Virus record (IMG/VR): IMGVR_UViG_3300034119_000305
Coordinates: 1 to 43,607 of that record
Source: a virus
Length of the DNA stretch: 43,607 bases
Direction: 5' to 3' (one strand)
Under the pieces are notes generated by a model. It was not told the DNA's origin, did no database searches, and saw nothing but the letters and a program-made list of their open reading frames with translations. This document shows, piece by piece, positions 1 through 8,219 of the stretch; the first letter of the stretch is position 1; the number at the start of each line of letters is the position of its first letter. The translations under genes were made by a program, and so were the position numbers.

Positions 1-9
1 GCCTTCGGT
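1..9. repeat. terminal direct repeat, left copy
   Basis: The first nine bases (GCCTTCGGT) are identical to the last nine bases of the window at 43599-43607. The repeat lies after the last tail gene and before the packaging genes if the molecule is closed. It could be a cohesive-end or terminase cut site recorded at both ends, or a very short assembly overlap. A chance match at both exact ends is unlikely. Confidence 0.5.
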
Positions 10-61
10 CGCGAATGGTATTGATTGATGCATGGAAGTACCTTTTGGTATGGGGGGGATG

Positions 62-208
62 TTATGTTGATCCGTTAACAGGTTGCTCGGAAAAAATCTT
101 CTCCAGCACTGGTATCAATAATCGCGCTGCGGCGATTGAGTCCTCACTTGCTTTCACAGCAGCATTGAAAGCTTTGTATGTAAGTTGCTTCTCTTCGTTT
201 GTAAGCAT
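62..208 (-). CDS. small hypothetical protein, 48 aa
   Basis: A 48-residue frame begins MLTNEEKQL and ends PVNGST. Its ATG at 208 follows the stop of the tail fibre gene by 8 bases and has an AGGA ribosome site 6 bases upstream. The product is predicted helical, with many Ala, Glu and Lys residues, and no signal or membrane segment. It is the last gene of the late block. I do not recognise a family. The good ribosome site and tight spacing are the only support, so it may be a small tail-fibre companion or a chance frame. Confidence 0.45.
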   Translation of the reverse strand: MLTNEEKQLTYKAFNAAVKASEDSIAAARLLIPVLEKIFSEQPVNGST

Positions 209-216
209 TTTTATTC

Positions 217-1467
217 CTAAGAAACAGTGAATGCAAATCGTCTGGTTGTTCCGTCTGCTCCGCGGTAGACGATGTTCCCAGCAGTGTTGCTCGTCATCTC
301 AATAGCCAGCTCGCGATTGGTTGTTAATGAAACAGATGAACCGCTGACAACTTGATGAATTGGGCCTGTAGTGTTTACTCTGCCGTACAAGGTTGTAGGC
401 CCAGCAGTTGCCTCGAACAGCATTCTTGGTGTACCTTCAAGGTCCGCATGATTGACGCCGTTTTGCAGAAATGTCCTTCCATCGTTTGTAAGTAGCCACA
501 GAGTAGCCGCTGACGATGTGTCTCGCATTTGTATTTGCGAATCAGACTCGATGAAAAGATTACCGCTAGCGCTCAATAGTCGCGTCGTCGCATTGCCGCC
601 GATCTCTACCGTTCCCCGAAGAATTGTTCGTTCGATCGACGAGTTTCCAATTGATACTGTGTTGCTTCCGGCACCTTCCGCTTCGTAGCCAAAAACATTT
701 TCATTTACAGCGTTATTTGATGCACTTTTAGTTCTAGAGCCTATATAAACGCTAGACTTCCCTCCGGTTTTTTCGTTGGAATCATTGAGCAATCGAGCTG
801 CCGTGTCGCCCACTGCGGTAATGCGGTGACCTGTACCAGAAGCGAAATTGCCGCTTCCGACGACGTGTTGCAAAGTACCATGCCCTATGGACACATTTTC
901 AGAACCTCCCGCAATAGATCGAAGTGCGTTAGCTCCAATTGCCGCGTTGTCCATAGCTGACGTAAGGTTCTGACCGCAATTTATACCGATGCAAGTGTTA
1001 TCTAATGCTCCACCATCGACCGTACCTCCAGCAGCACCTCCCGCGCTCCGTCCTACAAATGTGTTTCCTGTATTGCCTAATCCACCACCATCGTAGCTGT
1101 TTCCGAGGCCACTGCTCGTCATATATCGACCGCAGTCTCTTCCAATCAGCGTATTCGCTCTGCCAGTTGTAAGAGTTAGCCCTGCGTTTTCACCAATAGC
1201 AATATTGTCCCATCCGTCTTCACCGCTGACAAATGACAGACTTTGCAACCCTGCCCCAAACGCATAAGACCCGACAACACCAGACGCGGTAGATACGTAA
1301 GTTCGTGAGAATGAAGCCAACGAAGTCCAAGCCGTCACCCCATCCCCGACCTTCATCTGCTTCGTCGTACTGTCGTAGCCGATTTCCCCGTCCGCAAGTA
1401 TCGGATTAGCTGCACTCCACTGTGCAGAGCTACCTCGTCGTGATTGGATTGTATCTTTCACTGGCAT
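217..1467 (-). CDS. tail fibre protein with Mtd-type N-terminal domain
   Basis: Predicted receptor-binding fibre of 416 residues. Residues 1-50 (SRRGSSAQWSAANPILADGE, then VGDGVTAW) match the N-terminal domain family of the major tropism determinant Mtd. Residues about 65-270 contain repeated IG-N-A-G turns (IAIGENAG, LIGRDCG, FVGRSAG, IGINCG, IGANAL, SIGHGT) typical of a trimeric beta-helix or YadA-head-like stalk. The C-terminal 130 residues form a different, probably globular tip. The start at 1467 is chosen because AGGT lies about 7 bases upstream and because the Mtd domain begins there; a longer frame starts upstream at 1533. Fibre role is well supported, the exact receptor is unknown. 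Confidence 0.8.
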   Translation of the reverse strand: MPVKDTIQSRRGSSAQWSAANPILADGEIGYDSTTKQMKVGDGVTAWTSLASFSRTYVSTASGVVGSYAFGAGLQSLSFVSGEDGWDNIAIGENAGLTLTTGRANTLIGRDCGRYMTSSGLGNSYDGGGLGNTGNTFVGRSAGGAAGGTVDGGALDNTCIGINCGQNLTSAMDNAAIGANALRSIAGGSENVSIGHGTLQHVVGSGNFASGTGHRITAVGDTAARLLNDSNEKTGGKSSVYIGSRTKSASNNAVNENVFGYEAEGAGSNTVSIGNSSIERTILRGTVEIGGNATTRLLSASGNLFIESDSQIQMRDTSSAATLWLLTNDGRTFLQNGVNHADLEGTPRMLFEATAGPTTLYGRVNTTGPIHQVVSGSSVSLTTNRELAIEMTSNTAGNIVYRGADGTTRRFAFTVS

Positions 1468-1492
1468 GGTTTTACCTGACTTAGTGTGATCA

Positions 1493-3343
1493 TCATTCCC
1501 AAATACCTCCAACCTTAACGAACGGTGTTGCACTCTTCCAAGTGCCAGTTACCTTCACAAAAGCCATCGCATCTTTCCACTCACCCGCAACCTTCAGCCT
1601 GAAGCCACCCAGAGCAACATTGCCACTCTGCAAAGTTGCTGACGCAAGTTGAACAGATAGCGAACCAGTAGCACCGTTTGCGACTGTACCAGTTGACGAT
1701 ACAACGCACGAGTCGAGTGCTCGGTTGACTGACGCTGTTAGACCAGCACTGAACGAACCAGTGGAAGCTAACGTAGCACTTGCGAGTGTTCGAGTTACGA
1801 TACCTGATGCACCGGCAGCGACAGTGCCAGTTGCCGACAAAGTAACGCCTGCCAGTGTCCTGTTGACGCTACCACTTAGTCCAGCCGCAAGCGTTGCGGT
1901 TGCCGAGCACGTAACAGCCGCTAGTGTTGACGATACTGAACCAGTTACGGAACCAGCCGCACCACCTGTTGCTGATAGCGTTGCGTTGTCCAGTGTACGC
2001 GTTACCGTACCTGAAGCACCCGCAGTGACAGTTCCCGAAGACGATAGCGTTGCGTTTGCGAGTGTAGTATTCGTGCTACCAGTTAAGCCAGCCGCAAGCG
2101 TACCAGAAGCCGACAGCGTTGCCGCTGCTAGTGTAACAGATACTGTTGCCGTTACTCCACTTCCGACAGTGCCACTAGAAGCTAATGTTGCTGCATCTAG
2201 CGTGCGTGTTACCGTACCTGACGCACCAGCGGCAAGCGTACCTGCTGAAGACAACGTTGCATCGGCTAGCACTGCCGATACCGTACCAGACAACCCACTT
2301 GCCAACGTGCCCGACGAGGAAAGGGTGGCGTTGGCTAACGTGCTTGATACCGAACCAGTTGGAGCAGGAGCAGAAAATAAAGACAGCTTTCTACTTGCAC
2401 GCTCGTATGCGATGCCGCGACGACTCGCGAGCAGCCGCATTTCTTTACTCGATAAAACTCTGTTGTAAATGCGATAATCGTCACCCAGACCGGCTAATTG
2501 CACTGCCCCATCGTCTCGTCTACCAAGTCTAACAGGTGCACCTGAACCAGTCACTTGGCCAGAGAGAGAGCCTAAAAGTACGCTGCCGACAGTCGGAATT
2601 CCGTTTACGTAAAATACAGGGTCATCTGTAGCGACTCCAGTGGAAGTCACCCCAATATGTGTCCAAGTATTTACTGCTGGAATTACAGGCCCAGTGTGCA
2701 AGACATAGCCACCAGCATTCGCACGTACTAAGGCTAAATCGTTGCCAGAGGTATCGGTGCGAAAGTCGAATGGATTCGCAGTAGCTCCGTTGCCCGCGTG
2801 TTTTCCAAAAAAATGATGCAACGCAACAGACTTTACGTTTACCCATGCTGCCAGAGTGATAGCCCCTAAAACATTTGCATCCGACATGGGAATGTTTACG
2901 AAGTCATCTGTCTCGAAGTCTAGGCATAGCTTGCCCTGACTAACTAACCAGTCCGACGACTCCATATTCGTCAACGTACCGTGATTCTGGTACACCGAAT
3001 GATCGAACAGCCTCCCACCAGTCGCACCAAGACTAGGTGCCCACGCACCTACGCAACCATCCCACAGACTAGGATACTTCGGTGTCCCACCGCGTCTTGG
3101 CGAGTAGAACCCACTCCGGTAACTCGGGTTATTCGAGCTTGGGATAACAATTGCGGATAAAGTGCTAGGTCCGGTGCCTGTAGCCGACAGCGTTGCACTA
3201 CCAAGCGTCGCGGTCAGCGTACCCGTTACACCTGAAGCTGGCTCGACGAGCAATTCATCGACGTACCAGCCCGCAGGAATCAGTTCTGCTTCCCACCAAG
3301 CTAACGGTTCTAGATGTCGATCAAATGCACCGATCCGCGCCAT
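1493..3343 (-). CDS. LamG-like tail protein with tandem 23-residue repeats
   Basis: A 616-residue virion-surface protein. Residues about 90-322 look like a concanavalin A/LamG fold (LTLAAWVN-type strand, HHFFGKH, FYVNG, and the common closing motif DDYRIYNRVLSSKE), a fold often used for glycan binding. Residues 331-580 hold eleven repeats of about 23 residues of the form TLAAATLSASGTLAAGLSG, with a further copy near residues 40-60. The last 36 residues carry two xVxGxWKxAxxFVKV units followed by a terminal VGGIWE. ATG 3343 starts one base after the stop of the previous gene and has a G-rich ribosome site; a start at 3367 would overlap that gene. Likely a tail adhesin or fibre. Confidence 0.75.
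   Translation of the reverse strand: MARIGAFDRHLEPLAWWEAELIPAGWYVDELLVEPASGVTGTLTATLGSATLSATGTGPSTLSAIVIPSSNNPSYRSGFYSPRRGGTPKYPSLWDGCVGAWAPSLGATGGRLFDHSVYQNHGTLTNMESSDWLVSQGKLCLDFETDDFVNIPMSDANVLGAITLAAWVNVKSVALHHFFGKHAGNGATANPFDFRTDTSGNDLALVRANAGGYVLHTGPVIPAVNTWTHIGVTSTGVATDDPVFYVNGIPTVGSVLLGSLSGQVTGSGAPVRLGRRDDGAVQLAGLGDDYRIYNRVLSSKEMRLLASRRGIAYERASRKLSLFSAPAPTGSVSSTLANATLSSSGTLASGLSGTVSAVLADATLSSAGTLAAGASGTVTRTLDAATLASSGTVGSGVTATVSVTLAAATLSASGTLAAGLTGSTNTTLANATLSSSGTVTAGASGTVTRTLDNATLSATGGAAGSVTGSVSSTLAAVTCSATATLAAGLSGSVNRTLAGVTLSATGTVAAGASGIVTRTLASATLASTGSFSAGLTASVNRALDSCVVSSTGTVANGATGSLSVQLASATLQSGNVALGGFRLKVAGEWKDAMAFVKVTGTWKSATPFVKVGGIWE
1604..2353 (-). repeat. tandem 69-bp coding repeat, about 11 copies
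   Basis: The region encodes about eleven consecutive 23-residue units in frame within the LamG protein. The units differ at the base level but keep the pattern of small residues (Ala, Ser, Thr, Gly) and one leucine pair. The last unit is shortened. Repeats of this kind can change copy number by recombination and so alter the length of the spacer between the LamG head and the C-terminal tip. Confidence 0.85.
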
Positions 3344-3344
3344 T

Positions 3345-3542
3345 TTAGTCGCCCCCACCTTCTTCAACAGGAGGAGGAATCAAAGACCACTCCGAATCGA
3401 CGTATTGCCAACCAGGACCGGCGTAATCGGGACATTCAATAACAGTCAAATGGACCGGTGCAGTCCAAGCCTCAAGCCCATCCCAAACACACACGTTAAA
3501 GACTTGACCTGATGATGTCAGTAACGCCCAACGTGTCACCAT
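3345..3542 (-). CDS. small tail-fibre-associated protein, 65 aa
   Basis: A 65-residue protein starting MVTRWALL, with the motif FNVCVWDG near residue 15, GPGWQYVDSEW near residue 43 and a Pro/Gly-rich acidic tail. Small proteins with NVIVWDG and GW-Y elements are common next to phage tail fibre genes; their role is not settled, though fibre assembly is often suggested. The ATG overlaps the stop of the upstream adhesin gene by 7 bases (ATGGTGA). A much longer open frame upstream is out-of-frame translation of the glycine-rich gene and is not used. Confidence 0.6.
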   Translation of the reverse strand: MVTRWALLTSSGQVFNVCVWDGLEAWTAPVHLTVIECPDYAGPGWQYVDSEWSLIPPPVEEGGGD

Positions 3543-4834
3543 GATATTATGATCCCATAGCCGTCGCCTCCGTTGCCACCCCGGCCACCGACGCCGGGGT
3601 TCATGCCGCACCCGCCGCCGCCTCCGCCGCCGCCACCTTTGCCCCCGTTGCCGCCGTTTGCGCCCGCAGTAGATGCCGTGACAGTCGTTCCGCCACCACC
3701 TCCGCCTGTGCCGCCTACGATGCCGGTAGTGCCAATGCCGTTTGCGCCTGCCGTAGGCGATGCACCGCTCGTGCCCGCTGCACCGCCAAGCCCGCCCGCC
3801 GTAGCGCCAACGCTGTTGCCTGTGCCGCCGCCTGCCGATGCGTCTACTGTGGTCGGTGTACTGCTGTGGCACCCGCCAGAGCCGCCGCCACCGCCGCCCC
3901 AGCGGGCAGTGCCACCCGCAGTCACCAAGGGCACGGTTGCGCTGTTGCTGGACCCGCCACCGCCCGCGCCGCCTTCCCAAGTGGGACCAAACGCAGTCGA
4001 ATTGCTGCCGTTTGTTGGTTGCCCCGCAGCACCCGCGCTGCTTATGGTTCCCTGGGTGGCGCTATGAGTGCCCGCCCCGGTGCCGCCGTTGGAAGTCGCG
4101 GCGCTGATCGCACCACCAGTCCCCGCAGCCCCGCCATAGGCGAAAAGTAGCGTGTAAGTCGTGGCCCGAACATACGACGGAGATCCAAAAAGCGGATTCA
4201 AGCCCGCTGCGCCAGCCGTGCCGCCACCACCACCACCGCCGCCCAATCCGATCACGACAGTTAATTTTTCGGGCAGAGAATCGGTCGGGAAAATCTGACT
4301 GGCGCACAGCCCCCCGCCGCCGCCCGATCCACCTTTAGCGACAACGGCAGTTGCCAGAGACGCGCCGCCTCCGCCGCCGCCTCCACCGCCCCACAGCCGG
4401 ATAAGGGTCAGCCCGGTGCGAGGACCGGTCGGCTTGGTCCACGTTCCACCCGGGGCATCAAAAGTCTGAATGTCCGCCGAAGGGAACGGAGATGACACCT
4501 TCCACCCGCTTGCTTCGTCGAAAATCAATCCTGACTGGGCAGGAATGCTACCGCTCCACAAATCCGCCGTCGTTGTTCCATCCGTATGCAGCACTGTAAT
4601 TGTCTGAGCCGCTGAATTGTGGTCGTTCCATACCGATAGAAACTTTACGACTCGGCTATCGCTCCCACTAGGGCTGCCCACTACGTCAGTTGTGGTTGCC
4701 GCTGCTATGCTCGTGTTGAGCCTGTCAGGTGTAACCGTACTACCGGACAGGTCCACATAGGAAGCGTGAACTAGGACGCTGTTCGATGAACTTGTTGTGA
4801 CTCTGATTTTGTCGCTGGTTGACGTTAGGTACAT
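3536..4834 (-). CDS. glycine-rich tail adhesin, copy 2
   Basis: A 432-residue protein with an N-terminal domain of about 115 residues (begins MYLTSTSDKIRV; contains ASYVDLSGSTVTP and SVWND), then a short F-PGGTWTKP linker near residue 130, then about 290 residues dominated by poly-glycine runs. Glycine-rich tips of this kind are used as receptor-binding adhesins, as in gp38 of T-even phages. It is a paralogue of the next gene (4841-6151), with the same domain order and clear identity in the N-terminal domain. High local GC comes from the glycine codons. The ATG follows the stop of its paralogue by 6 bases. Confidence 0.75.
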   Translation of the reverse strand: MYLTSTSDKIRVTTSSSNSVLVHASYVDLSGSTVTPDRLNTSIAAATTTDVVGSPSGSDSRVVKFLSVWNDHNSAAQTITVLHTDGTTTADLWSGSIPAQSGLIFDEASGWKVSSPFPSADIQTFDAPGGTWTKPTGPRTGLTLIRLWGGGGGGGGGASLATAVVAKGGSGGGGGLCASQIFPTDSLPEKLTVVIGLGGGGGGGGTAGAAGLNPLFGSPSYVRATTYTLLFAYGGAAGTGGAISAATSNGGTGAGTHSATQGTISSAGAAGQPTNGSNSTAFGPTWEGGAGGGGSSNSATVPLVTAGGTARWGGGGGGSGGCHSSTPTTVDASAGGGTGNSVGATAGGLGGAAGTSGASPTAGANGIGTTGIVGGTGGGGGGTTVTASTAGANGGNGGKGGGGGGGGGCGMNPGVGGRGGNGGDGYGIIISW

Positions 4835-4840
4835 TTTTTA

Positions 4841-6151
4841 TTACCAAGAGATTACGACACAGTATCCAGCGCCACCAATGCCGCCAGCACCACCAAGACC
4901 CGGGTTGCTACCGCGACCACCACCACCGCCACCGCCGCCACCAAGCCCGCCCGCGCCGCCCGCTGCCCCACTCGCGTTTGCCTGCACAGTCGAGCCACCA
5001 CCTCCGCCGCCCGCGCCGCCCGTTGTGCCGTTGGTGGCCCCGCCCGCATCGCCGGGCAGAGGTGCCGGGCCGCTCGTGCCCGCTGAGACGCCCGCCGCGC
5101 CCCCGCCGCCAACAGACGAGCTAAAACCGCCGCCGGTCGTCGGGCTGGTTGCCGCAGGAACTGCGCTTGTTCCACCGCCCGAACCGCCGCCACCGCCGCC
5201 AAAAAGCGAGCCGCCGCCAGAGGTTGAAGCGGCAGCATTTGTCGAGCCGCCACCGCCGCCGCCGCCGAAGTGACCGTAATAACTATTACCCGAGCCAACC
5301 GCCCCCGTGACGCCTTGAATGTCGAAACCCGGCCCGGACGAAATTGGCTGCCCCCCGTTGCCGCCCACCGCTGCGGTGGCTGTTTGACCGGCAGAGTGCC
5401 CGCCGCCACCACCCCCGCCGCCAGTTGCAAGCGCAGAGTTTTGCCCGCCTCTTCCGCCGCCGCCGCCATAGCCGGTCAGCAGTGAGCCGAATGTCGTGTT
5501 GCCGCCGACGCCACCATCGCCGCCCGATCCACCAGCCGTTGCACCCGTGCCCGCCGAGCCACCTGCACCGATGGTCACCGATACGTCATTGGCAAGGTCC
5601 GAGGCCAAGAAAATCCGCTCGACAAAGCAACCACCGCCGCCTCCCCCGCCGCCCTTGGTAACGGTCGCAGTTGCCAGCGAAGAACCTCCACCGCCGCCAC
5701 CGCCCGCACCCCAGATGCGAACCATCACAACGCGCGGGTTAAAGCTGGTCGGCTTGTTCCAAGTGCCACTTGCGGAAAAGGTTTGAATGTTTGTCGGTCT
5801 AGAATTGCCCGTGACAGTCCAGCCTTGTCCATCGACGTAGGTCAAACCCGATTGGCTTGGCAGACTGACGACATAAATATCGACGACTGTCGTTCCGTCG
5901 GTGTGTTGCACTGTAACCGAATTGGTTGAACTGCTAGAGTCGTTCCAAATGGATACGTACTTTATTTTTCGTTGCGTGCTACTCGCAGGGCTTGCGACTA
6001 TATCGGTCGTCGTAGCTGTGCTGATAGAACTGTTAAGCCGTCCCGGTGTAACCGTACTACCAGAGAGGTCCACGTAGCTAGCTTGCACGCGAACATCACC
6101 AGCTACGGAAGTGACCAATCGGATTTTATCGCTGGTGGATGTCAGCAGCAT
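4841..6151 (-). CDS. glycine-rich tail adhesin, copy 1
   Basis: A 436-residue paralogue of the neighbouring adhesin. The N-terminal domain begins MLLTSTSDKIRL and shares ASYVDLSGSTVTP, a WND motif and an HTDGTT motif with copy 2. It is followed by TFSASGTWNKPT near residue 130 and then a glycine-rich part with runs of seven or more glycines separated by short Ala/Ser/Thr stretches. The start codon overlaps the stop of the preceding gene (TAATG). The N-terminal domain probably attaches to the tail, while the glycine-rich part contacts the host surface. Attachment and receptor are inference. Confidence 0.75.
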   Translation of the reverse strand: MLLTSTSDKIRLVTSVAGDVRVQASYVDLSGSTVTPGRLNSSISTATTTDIVASPASSTQRKIKYVSIWNDSSSSTNSVTVQHTDGTTVVDIYVVSLPSQSGLTYVDGQGWTVTGNSRPTNIQTFSASGTWNKPTSFNPRVVMVRIWGAGGGGGGGSSLATATVTKGGGGGGGGCFVERIFLASDLANDVSVTIGAGGSAGTGATAGGSGGDGGVGGNTTFGSLLTGYGGGGGRGGQNSALATGGGGGGGGHSAGQTATAAVGGNGGQPISSGPGFDIQGVTGAVGSGNSYYGHFGGGGGGGSTNAAASTSGGGSLFGGGGGGSGGGTSAVPAATSPTTGGGFSSSVGGGGAAGVSAGTSGPAPLPGDAGGATNGTTGGAGGGGGGSTVQANASGAAGGAGGLGGGGGGGGGRGSNPGLGGAGGIGGAGYCVVISW

Positions 6152-6642
6152 TATTGAGCCTCCGGCGGCATTGGTGTAACGATGACTCGTGAAGCGTTGG
6201 CTGTGTTCTCTAGATTGTCACCTGCCGATGCGTTCCAGACACCGATGGAATAGTATCGGCTGGTGATTGGTACGTTTTGAAAACGTGCGACTATATCCGT
6301 GGCTGTCGATGTCGTGTCTACAATCACAGCACCGATGAGTATCCCATTGCGTCTTTTGTCCGCTGTCAGTGCAGCGTCCGAAGTGCCCAGCGTTCCATCC
6401 ATGTAGGTTCCATCGGACTGGAACAAATACAACTCGACAGCTTCACCAAGTGCCGGTGCAGTTTCAAACTGAAAGACTCCAATCACTTCATGCGACTCTG
6501 CTAGGCTACCAGAACCTCGGTCATATTGTGCCGATACTCTACCCGCACCAAAGCCAAGATTCTGAAGCGTCAAAACACGGTCGCCACCGCTATCGCGAAA
6601 GACAATCGGAGTCTCGACTGCTCTATAAACTTTACTGGGCAT
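6151..6642 (-). CDS. putative tail protein, 163 aa
   Basis: A 163-residue protein (begins MPSKVYRAVETP) that is rich in beta-strand-forming residues, with no cysteines, signal peptide or membrane segment. Elements include FRDSGGDRVLTL near residue 15, LYLFQSDGTYMDG in the middle and YSIGVWNASAGDN near the end. I do not recognise a named family. It lies between fibre-type genes with an 11-base overlap to the upstream gene and TAATG coupling to the adhesin downstream, so a structural tail-tip role is likely. Confidence 0.6.
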   Translation of the reverse strand: MPSKVYRAVETPIVFRDSGGDRVLTLQNLGFGAGRVSAQYDRGSGSLAESHEVIGVFQFETAPALGEAVELYLFQSDGTYMDGTLGTSDAALTADKRRNGILIGAVIVDTTSTATDIVARFQNVPITSRYYSIGVWNASAGDNLENTANASRVIVTPMPPEAQ

Positions 6643-7102
6643 TGCGTGCCTCTCCTACGTGATGAGGACCAATATTCACCGCACCAACCGTCGAAACAAA
6701 CGCAACCGTTTCGCTGCCAAGTGCTGCTAATGATGTTGCTTGTGCTTGCGTCATCAATCCAGTCAGCACTAAACCACCCACAAGCGTTTGCACCGAAGCT
6801 AAAGCAAAATCGATTGTCGATATCTTTCCAGACGGATCGTCGATCCAATCTCTTGCCGCAATCGCTAGACCGCGAACCGTGACGAGACTTTCGGAAGGTA
6901 TCGCAAGCGGGTTTCCTGGCTCCGTTGCCATGACAATGGCAGACCAATACTGGTTTTCGATAGCATGCTTTTTGACTTCCCACGTTGGGATTAAACGACT
7001 ACGAGTAACCGTTTTTGCGTTTAACAAATCGGCAATAGCAGCATCGTTTAGGCCGTCATACTCAGGCTTGGCAATCTCTGTTTTAATAGCTGCCATGTCC
7101 AT
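6632..7102 (-). CDS. conserved phage protein, 156 aa
   Basis: A 156-residue, mostly helical protein. Its N-terminus (ATG, then IKTEIAKPEYDGLNDAAIADLLNAK in the order of a short helix, PEYDGL and a second helix) is a pattern seen in several phage proteins of unknown function encoded near tail fibres. The second half contains VRGLAIAARDWIDD and a hydrophobic helix LVGGLVLTGLM. The first ATG is used; a second in-frame ATG two codons later is equally possible. No catalytic motif is visible. Confidence 0.6.
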   Translation of the reverse strand: MDMAAIKTEIAKPEYDGLNDAAIADLLNAKTVTRSRLIPTWEVKKHAIENQYWSAIVMATEPGNPLAIPSESLVTVRGLAIAARDWIDDPSGKISTIDFALASVQTLVGGLVLTGLMTQAQATSLAALGSETVAFVSTVGAVNIGPHHVGEARNAQ

Positions 7103-7104
7103 AG

Positions 7105-7524
7105 TTAAGCGTTGCCGTCTGTCAGGGTAAACGTATTGACAGTGAAAGATTGACCTGCGGTGAATGAAGTTGAAGAAACTTCCATGTCACCACCGCCGCT
7201 AGTTGCTGTAACTGTTCCCTGGATAAAGCAAGTTGTTCCGTCCTTTGTCGATTGCGAGTTGTAGACGCAGAAATGACCTGCCGTACCAGTAGCATCCGCA
7301 CTCAAGTCTTGCCAAGTTCCCGCAATAGCTTTCGCACCCGATGACGCTGCGGCCATCCAATCGGATGGTAAGTTAATAGTTGCAAGCACTGTTCCAGTCC
7401 GTGTTGCTGCACAGTTTGCTGGAACAGTACCGCTCCGAATCTCCAGCGAACAGGACGTACCGTTCGTCGATTCGATTGTGTCAAGCCTTGCATTTCTTGT
7501 TGCTACGTTAAATTGAATCGCCAT
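7105..7524 (-). CDS. conserved phage structural protein, 139 aa
   Basis: A 139-residue protein with the arrangement VATRNARLDTIE at the start, LEIRSGTVP, LPSDWMAAASSGAKA, SADATGTAGHFCVY and a terminal FTAGQSFTVNTFTLTDGNA. This pattern recurs in many siphovirus and prophage tail-module proteins whose function has not been established. AAGGA lies about 10 bases before the ATG. Its position among fibre genes suggests a virion protein. Confidence 0.65.
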   Translation of the reverse strand: MAIQFNVATRNARLDTIESTNGTSCSLEIRSGTVPANCAATRTGTVLATINLPSDWMAAASSGAKAIAGTWQDLSADATGTAGHFCVYNSQSTKDGTTCFIQGTVTATSGGGDMEVSSTSFTAGQSFTVNTFTLTDGNA

Positions 7525-7536
7525 TTGTCTTTATCC

Positions 7537-7767
7537 TTATGGAGTGTACTGTAAATAGATATCACCATCGTTTCCGCCCGATGGTGCCGCTGTGCCAACT
7601 GTGATCTTAGGACTACTAAAAGCTAACCCGCTCCAAGCTGTCGATCCGTCTCCGTACTTGACTCGGTTCTCGGTGGTATCGATACCAGCTTCACCTTGCA
7701 GCAAAATAGGATTTGCAGCAGCCCATTGACTCGTCGTACCACGCTTTAGCTTGATCTTGTCGTTCAC
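7537..7767 (-). CDS. stand-alone Mtd-type N-terminal domain protein
   Basis: A 76-residue protein that consists almost entirely of the Mtd N-terminal domain: KLKRGTTSQWAAANPILLQG, then YGDGSTAWSGL, with a short GGNDGDIYLQYTP tail. The same domain begins the 416-residue fibre at 217-1467. Start is GTG at 7767, overlapping the upstream stop as GTGA, with GGAGG 6 bases before it. The missing C-terminal part means it is either a small fibre-base or adaptor subunit or the remnant of a longer fibre. Confidence 0.7.
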   Translation of the reverse strand: MNDKIKLKRGTTSQWAAANPILLQGEAGIDTTENRVKYGDGSTAWSGLAFSSPKITVGTAAPSGGNDGDIYLQYTP

Positions 7768-8219
7768 GGTGTGCCTCCGTCGTAGGTGTCTCCTGTCATT
7801 ACAGACTCAGGGAATCCACCATCAATCACCGAATAGATAAACTCACCGTCTGCGGTTGGCTTCGTCACAAACTGAACAGAACAATCGGAAAGAACTCTCG
7901 TCGTTTCGCGGTTGAGATGACGCACTTCAACGGAGTATCGATAACGGCCTGGCTCTAGTTCAATCGTGTCAGCTTGATAAAGTTCGAATCGAAGATACCA
8001 ATTGCCACCCGTCGCATCGATAACAGACCCTTGCACTAGGAACGCACTGTCTTTGTAGACGCCACCAAAGTAACACGTACAACCACCGATAGAGAATCCG
8101 CTGATCGCAGGTATCGTCCACTGAAACGAACGGCTTGGATGGAGGTAATCGTCTGCAATAACGACAGGTCCATTGATCGACCCATCAGCGTTAACCATCG
8201 TCGTTGCGGTGTACGTCAC
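7764..8219 (-). CDS. putative baseplate/upper tail-tip protein, 151 aa
   Basis: A 151-residue beta-rich protein. Elements such as WYLRFELYQADTIELEPGRYRYSVEV followed by SDCSVQFVT resemble the N-terminal domain seen in BppU-like baseplate proteins, where a polypeptide is described by D-T-L-PG-Y-Y strands; that assignment is by pattern only. The start is GTG at 8219, overlapping the previous stop by GTGA. Two cysteines (GGCTCYF) occur near residue 47. It is probably structural. Confidence 0.5.
   Translation of the reverse strand: MTYTATTMVNADGSINGPVVIADDYLHPSRSFQWTIPAISGFSIGGCTCYFGGVYKDSAFLVQGSVIDATGGNWYLRFELYQADTIELEPGRYRYSVEVRHLNRETTRVLSDCSVQFVTKPTADGEFIYSVIDGGFPESVMTGDTYDGGTP

Noticed and set aside
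15-230. Plus-strand 71-residue frame at the left end
   Set aside because: All other genes are on the minus strand and a better minus-strand frame with a ribosome site covers this place.
217-1467. Diversity-generating retroelement target
   Set aside because: An Mtd-like N-terminal domain is present, but I found no reverse transcriptase motif and no template repeat.
1725-2468. Plus-strand 247-residue frame opposite the LamG repeats
   Set aside because: It is antisense to the 69-bp repeats and shows the same period; no independent support.
3573-5273. Plus-strand proline-rich frames
   Set aside because: They mirror poly-glycine codons of the two adhesin genes and have no ribosome site or family motif.
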